A stretch of 64,000 bases of DNA from Simiduia sp. 21SJ11W-1 (GCF_024138675.1 NZ_CP090959.1:2883501-2947500), one strand, 5' to 3'. Shown: positions 15,894 through 27,253, counted from the first letter of the stretch. The notes: generated by a model from the sequence alone, not told the origin. Numbers and translations: made by a program.

Positions 15894-17303
15894 ATGAGCC
15901 ACACTCAAGAACACGCCCACAGCGAAAGCCAGGTTCAGCAAAAGGGCCTCTGGGGCATGACCCGGCCCATGTTGCTAGAACAAGCGCTGGTGCTCAGCAT
16001 TCCCATGACGGATTTGTTTTTTCTGAGCCGCATATCCGACAGTGCAGCAGCCGCCGTGGGTGCCATCACCCCTATTTTGTACTTTTCTTTCACCTGCCTG
16101 TGGGTGGTGGCCTTTGCGGGCTCCGCGCTGACCTCCCAGCGCATGGGAGCAGGCGATTACCAAAAGGCCAATGCCACCATAGGCGTGTACGGGCTGTGGC
16201 TTTTGCTGTTTAGCCTGCTGGCTACCGCCATGGTGTTTTACGGCGGCCCTTTGGTTTCCGGCTGGATGGGCCTTGAAAGTGCAATAAAAGCCGATGCCGA
16301 TACCTACCTGCGCATTACTGCCTGGATGATAGGCGTGTGGGGTATTCATTCACTCACCCACAGCATCCTCACCGTCTACGGCCTGCCCCAATGGAACCTG
16401 CTGGCCAATGCCGTGTATTTCATCAGCAATGTGATTGGCAACAGCTGTGTGGTTTTCGGCTTGTTTGGCCTGCCAAAACTCGGGCTCGAAGGCGTAGCCT
16501 GGGTGAGCGTTTTTTCATCGCTGCTAGGGGTTGTGATCGCAATACTGGCCATTAGATTGAAACTTAAACTGCACATTGCATGGGCCAGGGTGCGCGCTGA
16601 TTTTCGGGGTCACTCCCGCCAGCTGGGGCGCATTGCGCTACCCAGCATTGCCGAGCCACTCTCCTTTGATGGCCAAATGATTGTGCTGAGTGCCATCGTG
16701 GCCGTGGGCGGTACCACGGAATTGGCGGCGCGCGCCTACACCTTTAATACCTTTATGGTGCTGCTGATTTTTACCATTGCCATCAGTACCGCTACCGAAG
16801 TTCTGGTGGGGCAACATGTGGGCGCCGGCCACTTCAAAAAGGCGCACAAACAATTGCACCAAAGCCTGAAGGCGGCCTATTGGGGCGCACTTGGCCTGGG
16901 TGTACTACTGACGCTATGTGCGCCCCAGATCATGGCGCTCTACACCAACGACGCCGCCATCCTCGCCATGGCCTACTTCTACTTTGGCTTATCGCTGCTG
17001 GCAGAGCCCGGGCGGGTAACCAACATCATTGTGGGCAACACACTCAGGGGCACCGGCGACGGCTGGTTTATCTCGATTGCCGGGGTTCTGTTCAGTTGGC
17101 TGGTGGCCGTACCACTGGCCTGGTTGCTGGCCATTCACTTAGGCTGGGGGCTTTTGGGCGTGTTGGTGGCAGCAGCCATGGATGAGTGTTGCCGCTCGCT
17201 GATTTACTACCGCCGCTGGGGCCAGGGCCACTGGCGCCATAAAAACGCCACCGCGCTCGAACGAGCCCAACAACAATTGAACCAAACCGGCGATGGTATT
17301 TAG
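15894..17303 (+). CDS. MATE-family efflux transporter
   Basis: 469 residues, about twelve transmembrane helices in two MatE halves. The first half begins GMTRPMLLEQALVLSIPMTDLFFLSRISDSAAAAVGA, a form of the family's PM...Q......D....G.lG pattern; the second begins GRIALPSIAEPLSFDGQMIVLSAIVAVGG. MATE proteins export cationic drugs or metabolites in exchange for Na+ or H+. ATG 15894 begins a hydrophilic lead (SHTQEHAHSESQ). Its stop overlaps the stop of the convergent DTW gene by a few bases. Confidence 0.9.
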   Translation: MSHTQEHAHSESQVQQKGLWGMTRPMLLEQALVLSIPMTDLFFLSRISDSAAAAVGAITPILYFSFTCLWVVAFAGSALTSQRMGAGDYQKANATIGVYGLWLLLFSLLATAMVFYGGPLVSGWMGLESAIKADADTYLRITAWMIGVWGIHSLTHSILTVYGLPQWNLLANAVYFISNVIGNSCVVFGLFGLPKLGLEGVAWVSVFSSLLGVVIAILAIRLKLKLHIAWARVRADFRGHSRQLGRIALPSIAEPLSFDGQMIVLSAIVAVGGTTELAARAYTFNTFMVLLIFTIAISTATEVLVGQHVGAGHFKKAHKQLHQSLKAAYWGALGLGVLLTLCAPQIMALYTNDAAILAMAYFYFGLSLLAEPGRVTNIIVGNTLRGTGDGWFISIAGVLFSWLVAVPLAWLLAIHLGWGLLGVLVAAAMDECCRSLIYYRRWGQGHWRHKNATALERAQQQLNQTGDGI

Positions 17304-17836
17304 GGCAGGTTGCGTGGTTGGGCCATAAATTCCATAAAGCGCGCGTGCAGTGCGCGCGCCTCCTGTGGCTGGCCAGCCAAAAACAATAATTCAATGGCGC
17401 ACTCAACCGTGCACAGGCCACCCGGGCGTTGATTGCGCCGCAGCCGAAACAGCGAAGGCCCCTCACGCACCAGAGCCAGGCGCGGTACATCGGCCAAATA
17501 AGGGCTGTGGTTCACCATTTTCTGTGCTTGCTGCCAGGTGGCATCCATCAAAATCACTTTTACAGGGCCACCCAAGCGCGCGCGCAGCTGATTTTCAAGG
17601 GGTTCGCGCTGCAGGGATTCAGGCACACAATCAAACGCCTCACCCTGCATGCCAAGCAGCGGGTATACCAACCAGCACTCCTGTCTGGCGATGGCCGTTA
17701 ATAGCGCGGCATCCGGTGCTTTGCGCGCCCAAATAATTTGCCTGGCGCGAATTGCAGGAAAGTGCATAAGCAACTGGCCGGTGTTGGATTTCTTAGCCAG
17801 CTCACGCTCATGGCACAGCAAAATAAATTCAAGCAA
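17300..17836 (-). CDS. DTW-domain protein (tRNA acp3U47 transferase-like)
   Basis: 178 residues. The defining DATWQQAQKM motif (the DTW box) and CHERELAKKSNTGQLL, LLGMQGEAFD, LRRNQRPGGLCTVECA identify a DTW-family enzyme; E. coli TapT of this family transfers a 3-amino-3-carboxypropyl group from SAM to U47 of tRNA. It lacks the N-terminal cysteine cluster of TapT and is shorter. The start is TTG at 17836 with AGAGGG 8 nt before it; an in-frame stop lies eight codons upstream, so no longer form is possible. It may be a naturally short family member or a shortened gene. Confidence 0.82.
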   Translation of the reverse strand: MLEFILLCHERELAKKSNTGQLLMHFPAIRARQIIWARKAPDAALLTAIARQECWLVYPLLGMQGEAFDCVPESLQREPLENQLRARLGGPVKVILMDATWQQAQKMVNHSPYLADVPRLALVREGPSLFRLRRNQRPGGLCTVECAIELLFLAGQPQEARALHARFMEFMAQPRNLP

Positions 17837-17891
17837 CTGATCACCCTCTGTTGCCGATTACAGCCGTTAAAGACATAAAACAAACGCCCAT

Positions 17892-17915
17892 AAAAAAGCC
17901 CCGGCAAGCCGGGGC
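17892..17915 (-). terminator. pnp terminator
   Basis: On the minus strand GCCCCGG-CTTG-CCGGGGC is followed by six Ts, 19 nt after the pnp stop. The other flank has four Ts on the plus strand. Confidence 0.85.
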
Positions 17916-17933
17916 CTTTTAACTACACAACAA

Positions 17934-20060
17934 TTACTCGGCAGCGGGTGCCGGGTCTTCGTTGGCAGCTGCAGCTTCAGCAGCGGCTTCTTTGATAGAC
18001 AACTTAATGCGGCCACGCTGATCTACGTCCAAGCACTTAACGCGCACAACCTGACCTTCTTTCAGGTAGTCGTTTACGTCATTCACGCGCTCTTCAGCAA
18101 TTTGCGAAATGTGCACCAAACCGTCTTTGCCTGGCAAGAAGTTTACAAACGCACCGAAGTCTACAATACGCACTACAGTGCCTTCGTAAATGGCGCCCAC
18201 TTCTGCTTCGGCAGTAATCGCACTGATACGATCCAATACGCTGCGAATCACATCGCCGTTGGCACCGAAGATACGCACAGTACCGTCGTCTTCGATATCG
18301 ATAGATGCGCCGGTTTCTTCGGTCATAGAGCGGATAACGGCGCCGCCTTTACCGATGATGTCGCGAATCTTGTCGGGATCGATCTTGATCACTTCAAAAC
18401 GTGGCGCGTTATCAGAGATCTCACCACGTGGTGTGGCGATCACTTTGTTCATTTCCGCCAAGATGTGCAAACGCGCGTGCAGAGCCTGCTCTAACGCAAT
18501 TTCCATAATCTCTTCGGTAATGCCTTCGATCTTGATGTCCATCTGCAGCGCAGTCACACCGTTGGCGGTACCGGCTACTTTGAAGTCCATGTCGCCCAGG
18601 TGATCTTCATCGCCCAGAATATCGGTCAGTACGGCGAAACCGTTGTCTTCTTTAACCAGGCCCATGGCAATACCGGCCACAGGAGCCTTCAAGGGTACAC
18701 CTGCATCCATCAGCGCCATGCTGGTGCCACACACAGAAGCCATTGAAGAAGAACCGTTAGATTCGGTGATTTCACTTACCACGCGCAGGCTGTAAGGGAA
18801 ATCATTCATGTCTGGCAGCATGGCGGCAACACCGCGGCGCGCCAGGCGGCCATGGCCGATTTCACGACGACCGGTAGCACCCATACGACCGCACTCACCC
18901 ACTGAGTAGGGCGGGAAGTTGTAGTGCAGCATGAAGGGGTCTTTGCGCTCGCCTTCCAGGGCATCAATAATTTGGGCATCGCGGGCACTGCCCAAGGTAG
19001 CCACAACCAATGCTTGGGTTTCACCACGGGTGAACAGAGCAGAACCGTGAGCCTTTGGCAGCACGCCCACTTCCACATCAATGGCGCGCACGGTTTTGTT
19101 GTCGCGGCCATCAATACGCGGCTCACCAGCCACCACGCGGGTACGCACAATATTTTTCTCAAGCTTGCCAAACGCTTCGCGCACGTGCTCTTTGGTTACG
19201 CCAGACTCTTCGTCTACCAGCTCTTCAATGGCCTGGGTACGCAACTCACTCAAGCGGTCGTAGCGCTTGGCCTTATCGGTAATGCGGTAAGCAACACCAA
19301 TGGAGTCTTCAAAGCCTTTCACCAGTGCGGCTTTAAGCTCTGTGTTTTCAGCAGGCGCTTTCCAATCCCATACGGGCTTGGCGGTATCGCGGGCCAAATC
19401 ATTAACCGCTTGAATAACCGCTTGCAGCTCCTGGTGTGCGTAAAGCACGGCGCCCAGCATGATGTCTTCAGGCAGCTCATTGGCTTCGGATTCAACCATC
19501 AGCACGGCGTCTTGGGTACCGGCAACCACCATGTCCAGCTCGGAATCTTTAAGCTCGGTGTAGGTTGGGTTCAGCACATAACCCGATGCCTGGGTGTAAC
19601 CCACGCGCGCGGCACCAATGGGGCCGGCAAAGGGAATACCAGAAATCGAAAGCGCAGCCGAGGTGCCGATCATTGCGCAAATATCGGGATCAACATCGTT
19701 GTTTGCAGACAGTACAGTACACACCACCTGCACTTCATTTTTGAAACCATTGGGGAACAGCGGGCGGATCGGGCGATCGATCAAGCGCGAAGTCAGGGTT
19801 TCTTTTTCGCTCGGACGGCCTTCACGCTTGAAGAAGCCACCGGGAATCTTGCCCGCAGCGTAAGCCTTTTCGATGTAGTGTACAGACAGGGGGAAGAAGT
19901 CTTGACCATCTTTTGCTTCTTTTGCGCCCACTACGGTACATAAAACAGAGGTGTCACCAATGCTGGCAATTACAGCGCCATTGGCCTGGCGCGCTACGCG
20001 GCCAGTTTCGAGGGTGACAGTTTGGTTTCCGTATTGAAACGATTTAATTACAGGATTCAC
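17934..20060 (-). CDS. pnp: Polynucleotide phosphorylase
   Basis: 708 residues, standard length. 3'-5' phosphorolytic exoribonuclease and degradosome component. Two RNase PH domains (first about 10-140; second from [14 protein letters not shown]), the second with the conserved [22 protein letters not shown] region; then KH ([20 protein letters not shown]) and S1 ([20 protein letters not shown]). The start is GTG at 20060. It lies downstream of rpsO, as in E. coli, where it controls its own leader with RNase III; the 270-nt rpsO-pnp interval would allow the same, but I cannot show the RNase III stem. Confidence 0.98.
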   Translation of the reverse strand: MNPVIKSFQYGNQTVTLETGRVARQANGAVIASIGDTSVLCTVVGAKEAKDGQDFFPLSVHYIEKAYAAGKIPGGFFKREGRPSEKETLTSRLIDRPIRPLFPNGFKNEVQVVCTVLSANNDVDPDICAMIGTSAALSISGIPFAGPIGAARVGYTQASGYVLNPTYTELKDSELDMVVAGTQDAVLMVESEANELPEDIMLGAVLYAHQELQAVIQAVNDLARDTAKPVWDWKAPAENTELKAALVKGFEDSIGVAYRITDKAKRYDRLSELRTQAIEELVDEESGVTKEHVREAFGKLEKNIVRTRVVAGEPRIDGRDNKTVRAIDVEVGVLPKAHGSALFTRGETQALVVATLGSARDAQIIDALEGERKDPFMLHYNFPPYSVGECGRMGATGRREIGHGRLARRGVAAMLPDMNDFPYSLRVVSEITESNGSSSMASVCGTSMALMDAGVPLKAPVAGIAMGLVKEDNGFAVLTDILGDEDHLGDMDFKVAGTANGVTALQMDIKIEGITEEIMEIALEQALHARLHILAEMNKVIATPRGEISDNAPRFEVIKIDPDKIRDIIGKGGAVIRSMTEETGASIDIEDDGTVRIFGANGDVIRSVLDRISAITAEAEVGAIYEGTVVRIVDFGAFVNFLPGKDGLVHISQIAEERVNDVNDYLKEGQVVRVKCLDVDQRGRIKLSIKEAAAEAAAANEDPAPAAE

Positions 20061-20300
20061 TTATATCGTCCTTTTCTCTTTGCTTTCAATTAATTCTAAA
20101 ATTCGACTAACTACTTATAACGAACGTGTATTTAACAAGCTTGCTCGCACAAAGCCTTGCACAAGCATTGGTGTGAGCCACCACGACACAATTTGATTTC
20201 GGTATGCCGACAGCCTTACTCACAGCGTTGAGGTGCATATCACACCCATCGCATTCTTAAATTCCAAAGCGTGCAGCCGCACACAATTTTGGCTGCACAT

Positions 20301-20324
20301 AAAAAAGCGCCCGCTTGCGCGGGC
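20301..20324 (-). terminator. rpsO terminator
   Basis: Minus-strand GCCCGC-GCAA-GCGGGC followed by CG-free T6 nearby, just after the rpsO stop. It would attenuate read-through into pnp. Confidence 0.8.
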
Positions 20325-20332
20325 ACCGAAAC

Positions 20333-20602
20333 TTAGCGACGCAGGCCGAGTTTCTGAATCAGGGCAGTGTAACGCTCAGCGTTTTTACCCTTCAGGTAAT
20401 CCAGCAACTTACGACGCTGGTTTACCATGCGGATCAGACCACGACGTGAGTGGTGATCTTTCTTGTTCTCGGAGAAGTGACCCTGCAACTTGTTGATGTT
20501 GTAAGTCAACAAAGCTACCTGAACCTCTGGAGAACCAGTATCGCCTTCAGCTTGCTGAAAGTCTTTTACGATGTCCGCTTTTTCTTGTGCACTAAGTGCC
20601 AT
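20333..20602 (-). CDS. rpsO: 30S ribosomal protein S15
   Basis: 89 residues, exactly the family length, with the classic sequence [49 protein letters not shown] and [12 protein letters not shown]. It binds 16S rRNA helix 22 early in 30S assembly. An upstream in-frame start (20611) is rejected because the conserved protein begins at MALS. It lies between truB and pnp in the standard order. Confidence 0.98.
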   Translation of the reverse strand: MALSAQEKADIVKDFQQAEGDTGSPEVQVALLTYNINKLQGHFSENKKDHHSRRGLIRMVNQRRKLLDYLKGKNAERYTALIQKLGLRR

Positions 20603-20741
20603 ATCATTCACCTTTACGTATGACTACGTTTAAATATGCAAGTTACTTAACCACAGGGTGGTTATAGCAACCGGTTATAAAAGGCCTGTCCGTGCATATT
20701 TACAGACAGGTCTGCGCCCCACCGGGGCTATTCGGTAGCCG

Positions 20742-21689
20742 TTAGCTACCAGAATTTGAGGCCACCAGCCGCTTGGGAGCGACCCGGCCATCATCGGCAA
20801 GGGTGCCGATGCCTAAAAAAACACCAGTTTGATCAAAGACACGCACCATATCACCTTCATCACCCAAGGCAAAGGCCCGCGCATCCATCACCGGATTACC
20901 CTGGCGAAAATAGTAGGCGGTGGCCTCGGGAAGCGCCAGCGACGGCAGCTGCGCCACGGGTGCATCCACAGGTAATAACAGTGAATCCAATACCTCAGGC
21001 TCCCCTTCACCGCGCATGTCAGCCAGAGTTTCCAAGGATACGGCCTGTGCATCCGTAAAGGGGCCAGCCTGGGTGCGATGCAGGCGTGCCACATGGGCAC
21101 CCACGCCAAGGGCTGCGCCCAGGTCTTCTGCAATGCTGCGGATATAGGTGCCTTTGGAGCAGTGCACGGCGATATCTGCCTCGGCCACTTCACCGGGGCG
21201 AAAGGCCAGCAACGCGATGCTATACACCGTTACCTGGCGGGCTTTGCGCTCTACCTCTATGCCTTGGCGGGCAAGCTTGTAGAGCGGTTGGCCATCTTTC
21301 TTCAATGCCGAAAACATCGACGGCACCTGGCTGATCTCGCCTTTGAAGGCCTTTAGCTGCTCAGCCACCAAAGCCTCGGTAATATGTGCCGCGCTTTTGG
21401 CTTCGATTACCTCGCCATCAGAATCGCTGGTATCGGTGCGCTCACCAATACGGAACGTACTGGCATAGCCTTTATCGGCATCGAGTAAAAACTGGGAAAA
21501 CTTGGTTGAATCACCAAAACACAAGGGCAACACGCCCGTTGCCAGCGGGTCCAGGCTGCCCGTGTGGCCTGCTTTGGCGGCGTAATACAACCGCTTGGCC
21601 TTTTGCAGGGCGGCGTTTGAACTCATGCCGCCGGGCTTATTGAGCACCAGCACGCCACTGATCGGGCGACCTTTAGGTTTTCTTGCCAT
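20742..21689 (-). CDS. truB: tRNA pseudouridine-55 synthase
   Basis: 315 residues. It makes the universal pseudouridine in the T-loop. The catalytic Asp is in GHTGSLDPLATGVLP, preceded by GVLVLNKPGGMSSN; KGTYIRSIAEDLG and the C-terminal PUA-like part (FRQGNPV, VFDQTGVFLGIGTLADDGRVAPKRLV) complete the family layout. ATG 21689 gives the usual MARKPKGRPISG beginning. It starts 10 nt after the rbfA stop with no clear Shine-Dalgarno, suggesting coupling. Confidence 0.97.
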   Translation of the reverse strand: MARKPKGRPISGVLVLNKPGGMSSNAALQKAKRLYYAAKAGHTGSLDPLATGVLPLCFGDSTKFSQFLLDADKGYASTFRIGERTDTSDSDGEVIEAKSAAHITEALVAEQLKAFKGEISQVPSMFSALKKDGQPLYKLARQGIEVERKARQVTVYSIALLAFRPGEVAEADIAVHCSKGTYIRSIAEDLGAALGVGAHVARLHRTQAGPFTDAQAVSLETLADMRGEGEPEVLDSLLLPVDAPVAQLPSLALPEATAYYFRQGNPVMDARAFALGDEGDMVRVFDQTGVFLGIGTLADDGRVAPKRLVASNSGS

Positions 21690-21699
21690 AAAACGTGCG

Positions 21700-22089
21700 C
21701 TACTCGGCCGGATCTTCGGGGTTTTTGGCTTTGTCGTCAGCCACTGCCCGGTCAATCAAATTGGCCAATTGGTTGCCGCGAATGGTGGTTTTATCGTACA
21801 CAAACTGCAGGCGCGGTGTAGTACGTAAATCCAAATCCTTCGCAACAAGGCTGCGCAAAAAGCCGGCCGCCTTGTTGAGGATTGCCAGCGCAGCTTCACA
21901 CTCTGCATCGGTTTCGCGGCCAACAAAAGTGACAAAAATTTTCGCAAACGCCAGATCACGGGTTACCGTTACATCGTTTACGTTCACCATGCCAATGCGC
22001 GGATCGCGGATTTCTTGCTGGATAAACCGCGAAACAGATCGCTGCAGCGCATCTGCTACGCGATCTGTACGTTTAAATTCACGAGCCAT
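21700..22089 (-). CDS. rbfA: 30S ribosome-binding factor A
   Basis: 129 residues. Late-stage 16S maturation and cold-shock factor with a KH-like fold. Start MAREFKRTDRVADALQRSVSRFIQQEIRDPRIGMVNVNDV and the signature DLRTTPRLQFVYDKT are typical. Between infB (26 nt upstream) and truB, the usual order. Confidence 0.97.
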   Translation of the reverse strand: MAREFKRTDRVADALQRSVSRFIQQEIRDPRIGMVNVNDVTVTRDLAFAKIFVTFVGRETDAECEAALAILNKAAGFLRSLVAKDLDLRTTPRLQFVYDKTTIRGNQLANLIDRAVADDKAKNPEDPAE

Positions 22090-22115
22090 TGCAGTACCTC
22101 AAGCAGGAGAGCTAA

Positions 22116-24818
22116 TTAAAGCTCTCTTGCTACTTCTTTAACGTCGAAGACTTCGATCTGATCGCCGACTTTTACGTCGTAGTTCTTCACGCCAATACCA
22201 CATTCCATGCCGTTGCGAACTTCTTTAACGTCGTCTTTGAAACGGCGCAGAGATTCCAGCTCGCCCTCAAAAATTACCACGTTATCGCGCAATACGCGGA
22301 TGGGCTTGTTACGGTACACAGTGCCCTCAGTCACCATACAGCCGGCTACCTGGCCAAACTTGGGCGAACGGAACACTTCACGTACATCGGCAATACCCAC
22401 AATCTCTTCAACACGCTCGGGCGCCAACATACCGGCCAGTGCTGAACGGATTTCATCAAGCAGCTGGTAAATAATGCTGTAGTAGCGAATCTCAACAGAT
22501 TCAGCTTCAGCCAAACGACGCGTTGCAGCATCGGCACGTACGTTGAAACCAAGCACGATCGCGCCAGTAGCCAGCGCCAGGTTCACGTCGCTCTCGGTAA
22601 TGCCGCCCACACCGGAAGACACCACATTCACTTCAACTTCTTCGTTGCCGATATCAGCCATGGAACTCAAAATGGCTTCCAGTGAACCACGCACATCGGC
22701 TTTAACAACCACGGAGAGAATCTTCTTCTCTTCACTGCCCATGTTGGCAAACATGTTTTCGAGCTTGGCTGCCTGCTGGCGCATGAGCTTTTCGCTGCGC
22801 TCTTTCTCTGCGCGGTGCTCAGCCACTTCACGGGCCTTGCGCTCATCGGGTACCACGGCGAAGTCTTCACCGGCACCGGGCGCGTTGTTCAAGCCCAAAA
22901 TTTCAACGGGCGTTGAGGGGCCAGCTTCTTTCACAGTTTGGCCTTGCTCATTTACCATCGCACGCACGCGGCCATAGGCCTGGCCTGCCAACAGCATGTC
23001 GCCACGCTTCAGCGTACCCTGCTGAACCAATACCGTGGCAATGGCACCGCGGCCTTTATCAACACGGGATTCAACCACCACGCCCTTGGCGGGCACATCA
23101 ACGGGCGCTTCCAGCTCCAGGATTTCAGCTTGCAGTGAAATAGCTTCGAGCAGTGAATCCACACCGGTACCGGTGTGTGCCGACACCTCGATAAACTGCG
23201 TATCGCCACCCCAATCTTCCGGAATAACTTCATGCTGAACCAACTCGTTTTTCACGCGATCCGGATCGGCAGCTTCTTTATCACACTTGTTGATTGCAAC
23301 AACGATTGGCACGCCGGCAGCCTTCGAGTGCTGAATTGCCTCAATGGTTTGCGGCATCACGCCATCGTCGGCGGCTACCACCAAAATAACCACGTCGGTT
23401 GCCTGGGCACCACGTGCACGCATGGCGGTAAACGCGGCGTGACCGGGAGTATCCAGGAAGGTAATTTCACCCAGGCTCGTTTTTACACGGTATGCACCAA
23501 TGTGCTGGGTAATACCACCGGCTTCGCCTGCGGCCACTTTGGCTTTACGAATGTAATCGAGCAGTGAGGTTTTACCGTGGTCAACGTGACCCATTACGGT
23601 AACTACCGGTGCACGGCTGATCATTTCGCCATCGTGAGTGATAGAAAGCTCCAGCGCCTCTTCCAGCTCGTTATCGCTCTTGAGCTTGGCCGAGTGGCCC
23701 ATCTCTTCAACAATCAGCTGTGAGGTTTCTTGATCCAGAGAATCATTTAGTGTGGCCATCACACCCATTTTCATCATGCGCTTGATCAGTTCATTCGCTT
23801 TGATGTTCATGCGTGATGCCAGGTCGCTGACTGTAATCAGCGGGGGTAATTCAACTTCCAAAATTTGCTTCGCCGTCGGCTTCTTGAAACCGTGTTTGTT
23901 ATTTAGCTTCAGCGAGCCACGTGCACGACGCGGGGTTGCCAACTCATCTTCCAACTCATCCAGACGCTTCAAATCAATACGTGCGCCCTTCTTGGGTGCG
24001 GCAGGTGCCACAACTTTCTTGCTGGCGCGGTGGCCGGCTTTTTTCGTGTGCTTGCTAGCCTTGTCTTCGGCATCATCTACTTCAACATGGCGCGATTTTT
24101 TCGGCGCCTGGCCGTGCTTGCCTTTGGTCTCTTCTTCTTTCTTGGCCTTGGCCTCAGCATCAGCGCGCTGCTGGCGCAACTCTTCTTCGGCCTTGCGCTT
24201 GGCTTCTTCGGCCTTCAGGCGCTCTTCTTCTTCCTGCTTGCGTCGCGCATCCAGTGCCGCCAGGCGACGCTCTTCCATATCGTCTACACGAGTGCTGGCA
24301 ACCTTGGGGGCAGCGGGCTCGGCCGGGGTTGGTTCGGCGGCCGCAGTTTTTGCAGCTGGCGTTGCTGCTTCAGCAGCGGCACTTTTCGCCTCTTCTTCAG
24401 CGCGCGCTTTGGCAGCGGCTTCGGCTGCGTCTGCTTCGGCTTGGGCCTTGGCGGCGGCTTCAGCTTCCGCTTTGGCCGCAGCTTCTGCAGCGGCCGCTTC
24501 TGCAGCTTCCACTTCAGCCGGGTCACGCTTTACGTAGGTGCGCTTTTTGCGCACTTCAACGTTAACCACTTTGCGCGAAGCACCGGAACCTGTTTTCAAG
24601 GTAGTGGTGGTTTTGCGCTTCAAGGTAATTTTACGTGGCTCGGCCACTTCCTCACCGTGACTGCTCTTTAAAAAGCGCAGCAAGGTTTGTTTTTCTTCAT
24701 CAGAAACCGACTCATCAGCTTTCTTGTGCTTCAAACCGGCTTCTTGCATCTGCTTAAGCAGACGCTCGACGGGAGCACCGACTGATTCGGCGAGTTCGCT
24801 TACAGTTACTTCAGCCAT
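22116..24818 (-). CDS. infB: Translation initiation factor IF-2
   Basis: 900 residues. Delivers fMet-tRNA to the 30S subunit. The N-terminal subdomain ([28 protein letters not shown]) is followed by a long low-complexity Ala/Glu/Lys linker (about residues 95-240), a second N-terminal IF2 subdomain ([25 protein letters not shown]), the GTPase (G1 [15 protein letters not shown]3 DTPGHAAF, G4 NKCDK), and the C-terminal fMet-binding domains. Standard nusA-infB-rbfA order. The E. coli gene also gives a shorter form from an internal start; I did not find firm evidence of that here. Confidence 0.98.
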   Translation of the reverse strand: MAEVTVSELAESVGAPVERLLKQMQEAGLKHKKADESVSDEEKQTLLRFLKSSHGEEVAEPRKITLKRKTTTTLKTGSGASRKVVNVEVRKKRTYVKRDPAEVEAAEAAAAEAAAKAEAEAAAKAQAEADAAEAAAKARAEEEAKSAAAEAATPAAKTAAAEPTPAEPAAPKVASTRVDDMEERRLAALDARRKQEEEERLKAEEAKRKAEEELRQQRADAEAKAKKEEETKGKHGQAPKKSRHVEVDDAEDKASKHTKKAGHRASKKVVAPAAPKKGARIDLKRLDELEDELATPRRARGSLKLNNKHGFKKPTAKQILEVELPPLITVSDLASRMNIKANELIKRMMKMGVMATLNDSLDQETSQLIVEEMGHSAKLKSDNELEEALELSITHDGEMISRAPVVTVMGHVDHGKTSLLDYIRKAKVAAGEAGGITQHIGAYRVKTSLGEITFLDTPGHAAFTAMRARGAQATDVVILVVAADDGVMPQTIEAIQHSKAAGVPIVVAINKCDKEAADPDRVKNELVQHEVIPEDWGGDTQFIEVSAHTGTGVDSLLEAISLQAEILELEAPVDVPAKGVVVESRVDKGRGAIATVLVQQGTLKRGDMLLAGQAYGRVRAMVNEQGQTVKEAGPSTPVEILGLNNAPGAGEDFAVVPDERKAREVAEHRAEKERSEKLMRQQAAKLENMFANMGSEEKKILSVVVKADVRGSLEAILSSMADIGNEEVEVNVVSSGVGGITESDVNLALATGAIVLGFNVRADAATRRLAEAESVEIRYYSIIYQLLDEIRSALAGMLAPERVEEIVGIADVREVFRSPKFGQVAGCMVTEGTVYRNKPIRVLRDNVVIFEGELESLRRFKDDVKEVRNGMECGIGVKNYDVKVGDQIEVFDVKEVAREL

Positions 24819-24833
24819 TCTCTTTCCTCGGTA

Positions 24834-26339
24834 TTATTGCTCGCCTGCGCTGTCTGACTCGTCAGCAAACCAGGGTTCACGTGCTTTCATGATCAGTGCC
24901 GCTGCGCGCTCTTCATCCATACCTTCAACGCCCAACAGGTCGTCTACGGATTGCTCGGCCAGATCTTCCATTGTGATAACGCCGTTAGCCGCCAGCAGGT
25001 AGGCCAGGTGCTTATCCATACCTTCCATGGTCAGCAAATCTTCTGCGGGCTCGGTATCCAGCTTCTCTTCAGAGGCCAGTGCCTGGGTAAGCAGTGCGTC
25101 TTTCGCGCGAGCACGCAATTCTTCGGCGATATCTTCATCAAAACCTTCAATGGCCAGCATTTCCTCCAGGGGAACATAGGCCACTTCTTCGAGGGTGGTG
25201 AAGCCTTCGTCTACCAGCACCTCGGCAACTTCTTCATCCACATCCAGTGCGGCCATGAAGTTTTCAACAATGCTGCCAGATTCTTCCTGCTGCTTGGCAC
25301 TCCACTCTTCTTCGCTCATCACGTTGATGGTCCAACCGGTGAGCTCGGATGCCAGGCGCACATTTTGGCCGCCACGGCCAATGGCCTGAGCCAGGTTATC
25401 TTCGGCTACGGCCACATCCATGGAACCTGCGTCTTCATCAACCACAATGGATTCGATTTCAGCGGGCGACATAGCGTTAATAACGAACTGGGCCGGGTTG
25501 TCGTCCCACAGCACAATATCCACGCGCTCATTGCCAAGCTCATTGGATACCGCTTGTACGCGTGAACCGCGCATGCCCACACAAGCACCTACCGGGTCTA
25601 TGCGGCCATCGTTGGTTTTTACGGCAATTTTGGCACGCGAGCCAGGATCGCGGGCCGCACCCTTGATTTCAATAACTTCTTCTGAAATCTCCGGCACTTC
25701 AATTTTAAATAATTCGATCAGCATCTCGGGGCATGAGCGGCTCAGGTAGAGCTGCGGGCCACGGGCATCGGGGCGCACATCCAATAGCAGTGAGCGCACG
25801 CGATCATTCATGCGAAACACTTCGCGACCCACTAACTGATCGCGCGGCAACAGGCCTTCTGCGTTGTTGCCCAAATCTACAATCACGGCATCGCGGGTGA
25901 CTTTCTTAACAGTACCGTTAATCAGCTCGCCTACACGGTCGCGGTACTCTTCCACGATTTGCGCGCGCTCGGCTTCACGTACTTTTTGTACAATCACCTG
26001 CTTGGCGGTTTGCGCGGCAATGCGGCCGAACTCCACGTTCTCCACCTGCTCTTCGTAGACGTCACCGGCTTTGAGCGCCGGGTCTTTTTCCGCGGCTTCT
26101 TCCAGCGTGAACTGGGTGCCAAGCTCTGCCAGGGTGTCGTCATCTACCACCAACCAGCGACGGAAGGTTTCGTAGCTGCCGTCTTTGCGGTTAATTACAA
26201 CGCGAATATCGGATTCTTCGTCGTAGCGCTTTTTAGCAGCCGTTGCCAGCGCTATTTCAATGGCTTCAAAGATCACATCACGGTCGACGCCTTTTTCATT
26301 GGAAACCGCTTCGGCGACCAGCAAAATCTCTTTGTTCAT
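24834..26339 (-). CDS. nusA: Transcription termination/antitermination protein NusA
   Basis: 501 residues. An RNA-polymerase-binding N-domain ([26 protein letters not shown]), S1 ([21 protein letters not shown]), two KH domains ([36 protein letters not shown]), and two C-terminal acidic repeats ([16 protein letters not shown]..; [15 protein letters not shown]), the gammaproteobacterial form. ATG 26339 matches the E. coli N-terminus; the ATG directly before it (26342) is equally well placed behind AAGAGG. Confidence 0.97.
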   Translation of the reverse strand: MNKEILLVAEAVSNEKGVDRDVIFEAIEIALATAAKKRYDEESDIRVVINRKDGSYETFRRWLVVDDDTLAELGTQFTLEEAAEKDPALKAGDVYEEQVENVEFGRIAAQTAKQVIVQKVREAERAQIVEEYRDRVGELINGTVKKVTRDAVIVDLGNNAEGLLPRDQLVGREVFRMNDRVRSLLLDVRPDARGPQLYLSRSCPEMLIELFKIEVPEISEEVIEIKGAARDPGSRAKIAVKTNDGRIDPVGACVGMRGSRVQAVSNELGNERVDIVLWDDNPAQFVINAMSPAEIESIVVDEDAGSMDVAVAEDNLAQAIGRGGQNVRLASELTGWTINVMSEEEWSAKQQEESGSIVENFMAALDVDEEVAEVLVDEGFTTLEEVAYVPLEEMLAIEGFDEDIAEELRARAKDALLTQALASEEKLDTEPAEDLLTMEGMDKHLAYLLAANGVITMEDLAEQSVDDLLGVEGMDEERAAALIMKAREPWFADESDSAGEQ

Positions 26340-26377
26340 CATGGTTTAGCCTCTTAAATTCCATCTGGCTCCGGCAA

Positions 26378-26833
26378 CTAGAATTGCGGAACGATGTTAG
26401 CCTTTTCAATCGAATCTATGGGAAACAGGTATTCTTCGTTTTCTACCTGCAATATCACTTCGTCGTTTTCGATACCGCTAATGACGCCACTGAACTTGCG
26501 GCGGCCATCAAATGGGGTGCGTAAACGTAGCTCGGCCTTGTGGCCTTGAAAGCGTTGGTAGTGGTCTAGGGTAAAGAGCGGCCGATCAACGCCGGGAGAA
26601 GAAACTTCCAAGGTGTACTCGCCACTGATGGGGTCTTCGACATCGAGCACAGCGCTAACCTGGCGGCTGACTTTTTCGCAATCTTCCAGCATGACGCCGT
26701 TTTCGCGCTCGATGAAAATGCGCAAGGTGGTGTGACGCCCCTGGGATAAATATTCCATACCCCAAAACTCACATTCCATAGCCTCAGCTACGGGTGCAAT
26801 CAGTGCCTGCAAGGTTTCTTGCTTTGTCGCCAT
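26378..26833 (-). CDS. rimP: Ribosome maturation factor RimP
   Basis: 151 residues. Needed for 30S maturation. Family blocks seen: ALIAPVAEAMECEFWGMEY, RIFIERENGVMLEDCEKVSRQVSAVLDVEDPI, YTLEVSSPGVDRPLFTLDHYQRFQGH. ATG 26833 starts at the family N-terminus; in-frame sequence upstream reads through a terminator and is not coding. First protein gene of the tRNA-fMet-rimP-nusA-infB operon. Confidence 0.96.
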   Translation of the reverse strand: MATKQETLQALIAPVAEAMECEFWGMEYLSQGRHTTLRIFIERENGVMLEDCEKVSRQVSAVLDVEDPISGEYTLEVSSPGVDRPLFTLDHYQRFQGHKAELRLRTPFDGRRKFSGVISGIENDEVILQVENEEYLFPIDSIEKANIVPQF

Positions 26834-26953
26834 ATACGCTTCTGTGTTCTCGTAAAACAAACAAAAAATGGGCACTAGGCCCATTCTTATTATGACTGCC
26901 TTAGCTGGCAGTAATATCTTGCGCCGCCCGGAGGCTTGGCAATTCGCGCATAC

Positions 26954-26976
26954 AAAAAAGCCCCAAACTGGGGCTT
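26954..26976 (-). terminator. Terminator/attenuator between tRNA-fMet and rimP
   Basis: Minus-strand AAGCCCC-AGTTT-GGGGCTT followed by a T-run. It lies in the leader of rimP, so read-through past it would be needed for rimP-nusA-infB expression unless an internal promoter exists. Confidence 0.8.
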
Positions 26977-27104
26977 CTCGGCACGTCTTGCGACGCAGTT
27001 CGATAGCCAAAAGCCGATTCTGGTAATTCGGCCTTCGCCCGGCTATGCCGGCCTGTTGTAGCTCACTATAACCCAGTGGCGCTACGGGTACCAAACTTCA
27101 AAAT

Positions 27105-27181
<77 letters not shown>

Positions 27182-27224
27182 TCAACAACTTGCTTCAGAG
27201 CTGTGCTCTCAACCAAGGCCGCGA

Positions 27225-27253
27225 ATTATAGGGAGCACCCCACCCTCGGTCAA
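27225..27253 (-). promoter_or_regulatory. Strong promoter of tRNA-fMet operon
   Basis: On the minus strand, TTGACC, 17-bp spacer, perfect TATAAT, then a G+C-rich discriminator (TCGCGGCC), the feature of stringently controlled stable-RNA promoters. It is 43 nt before the tRNA. Confidence 0.8.

Noticed and set aside
24030-24671. Plus-strand gene opposite infB
   Set aside because: A long Phe/Gly/Leu-rich frame antisense to the Ala/Glu/Lys linker of IF-2; a shadow of biased codons.
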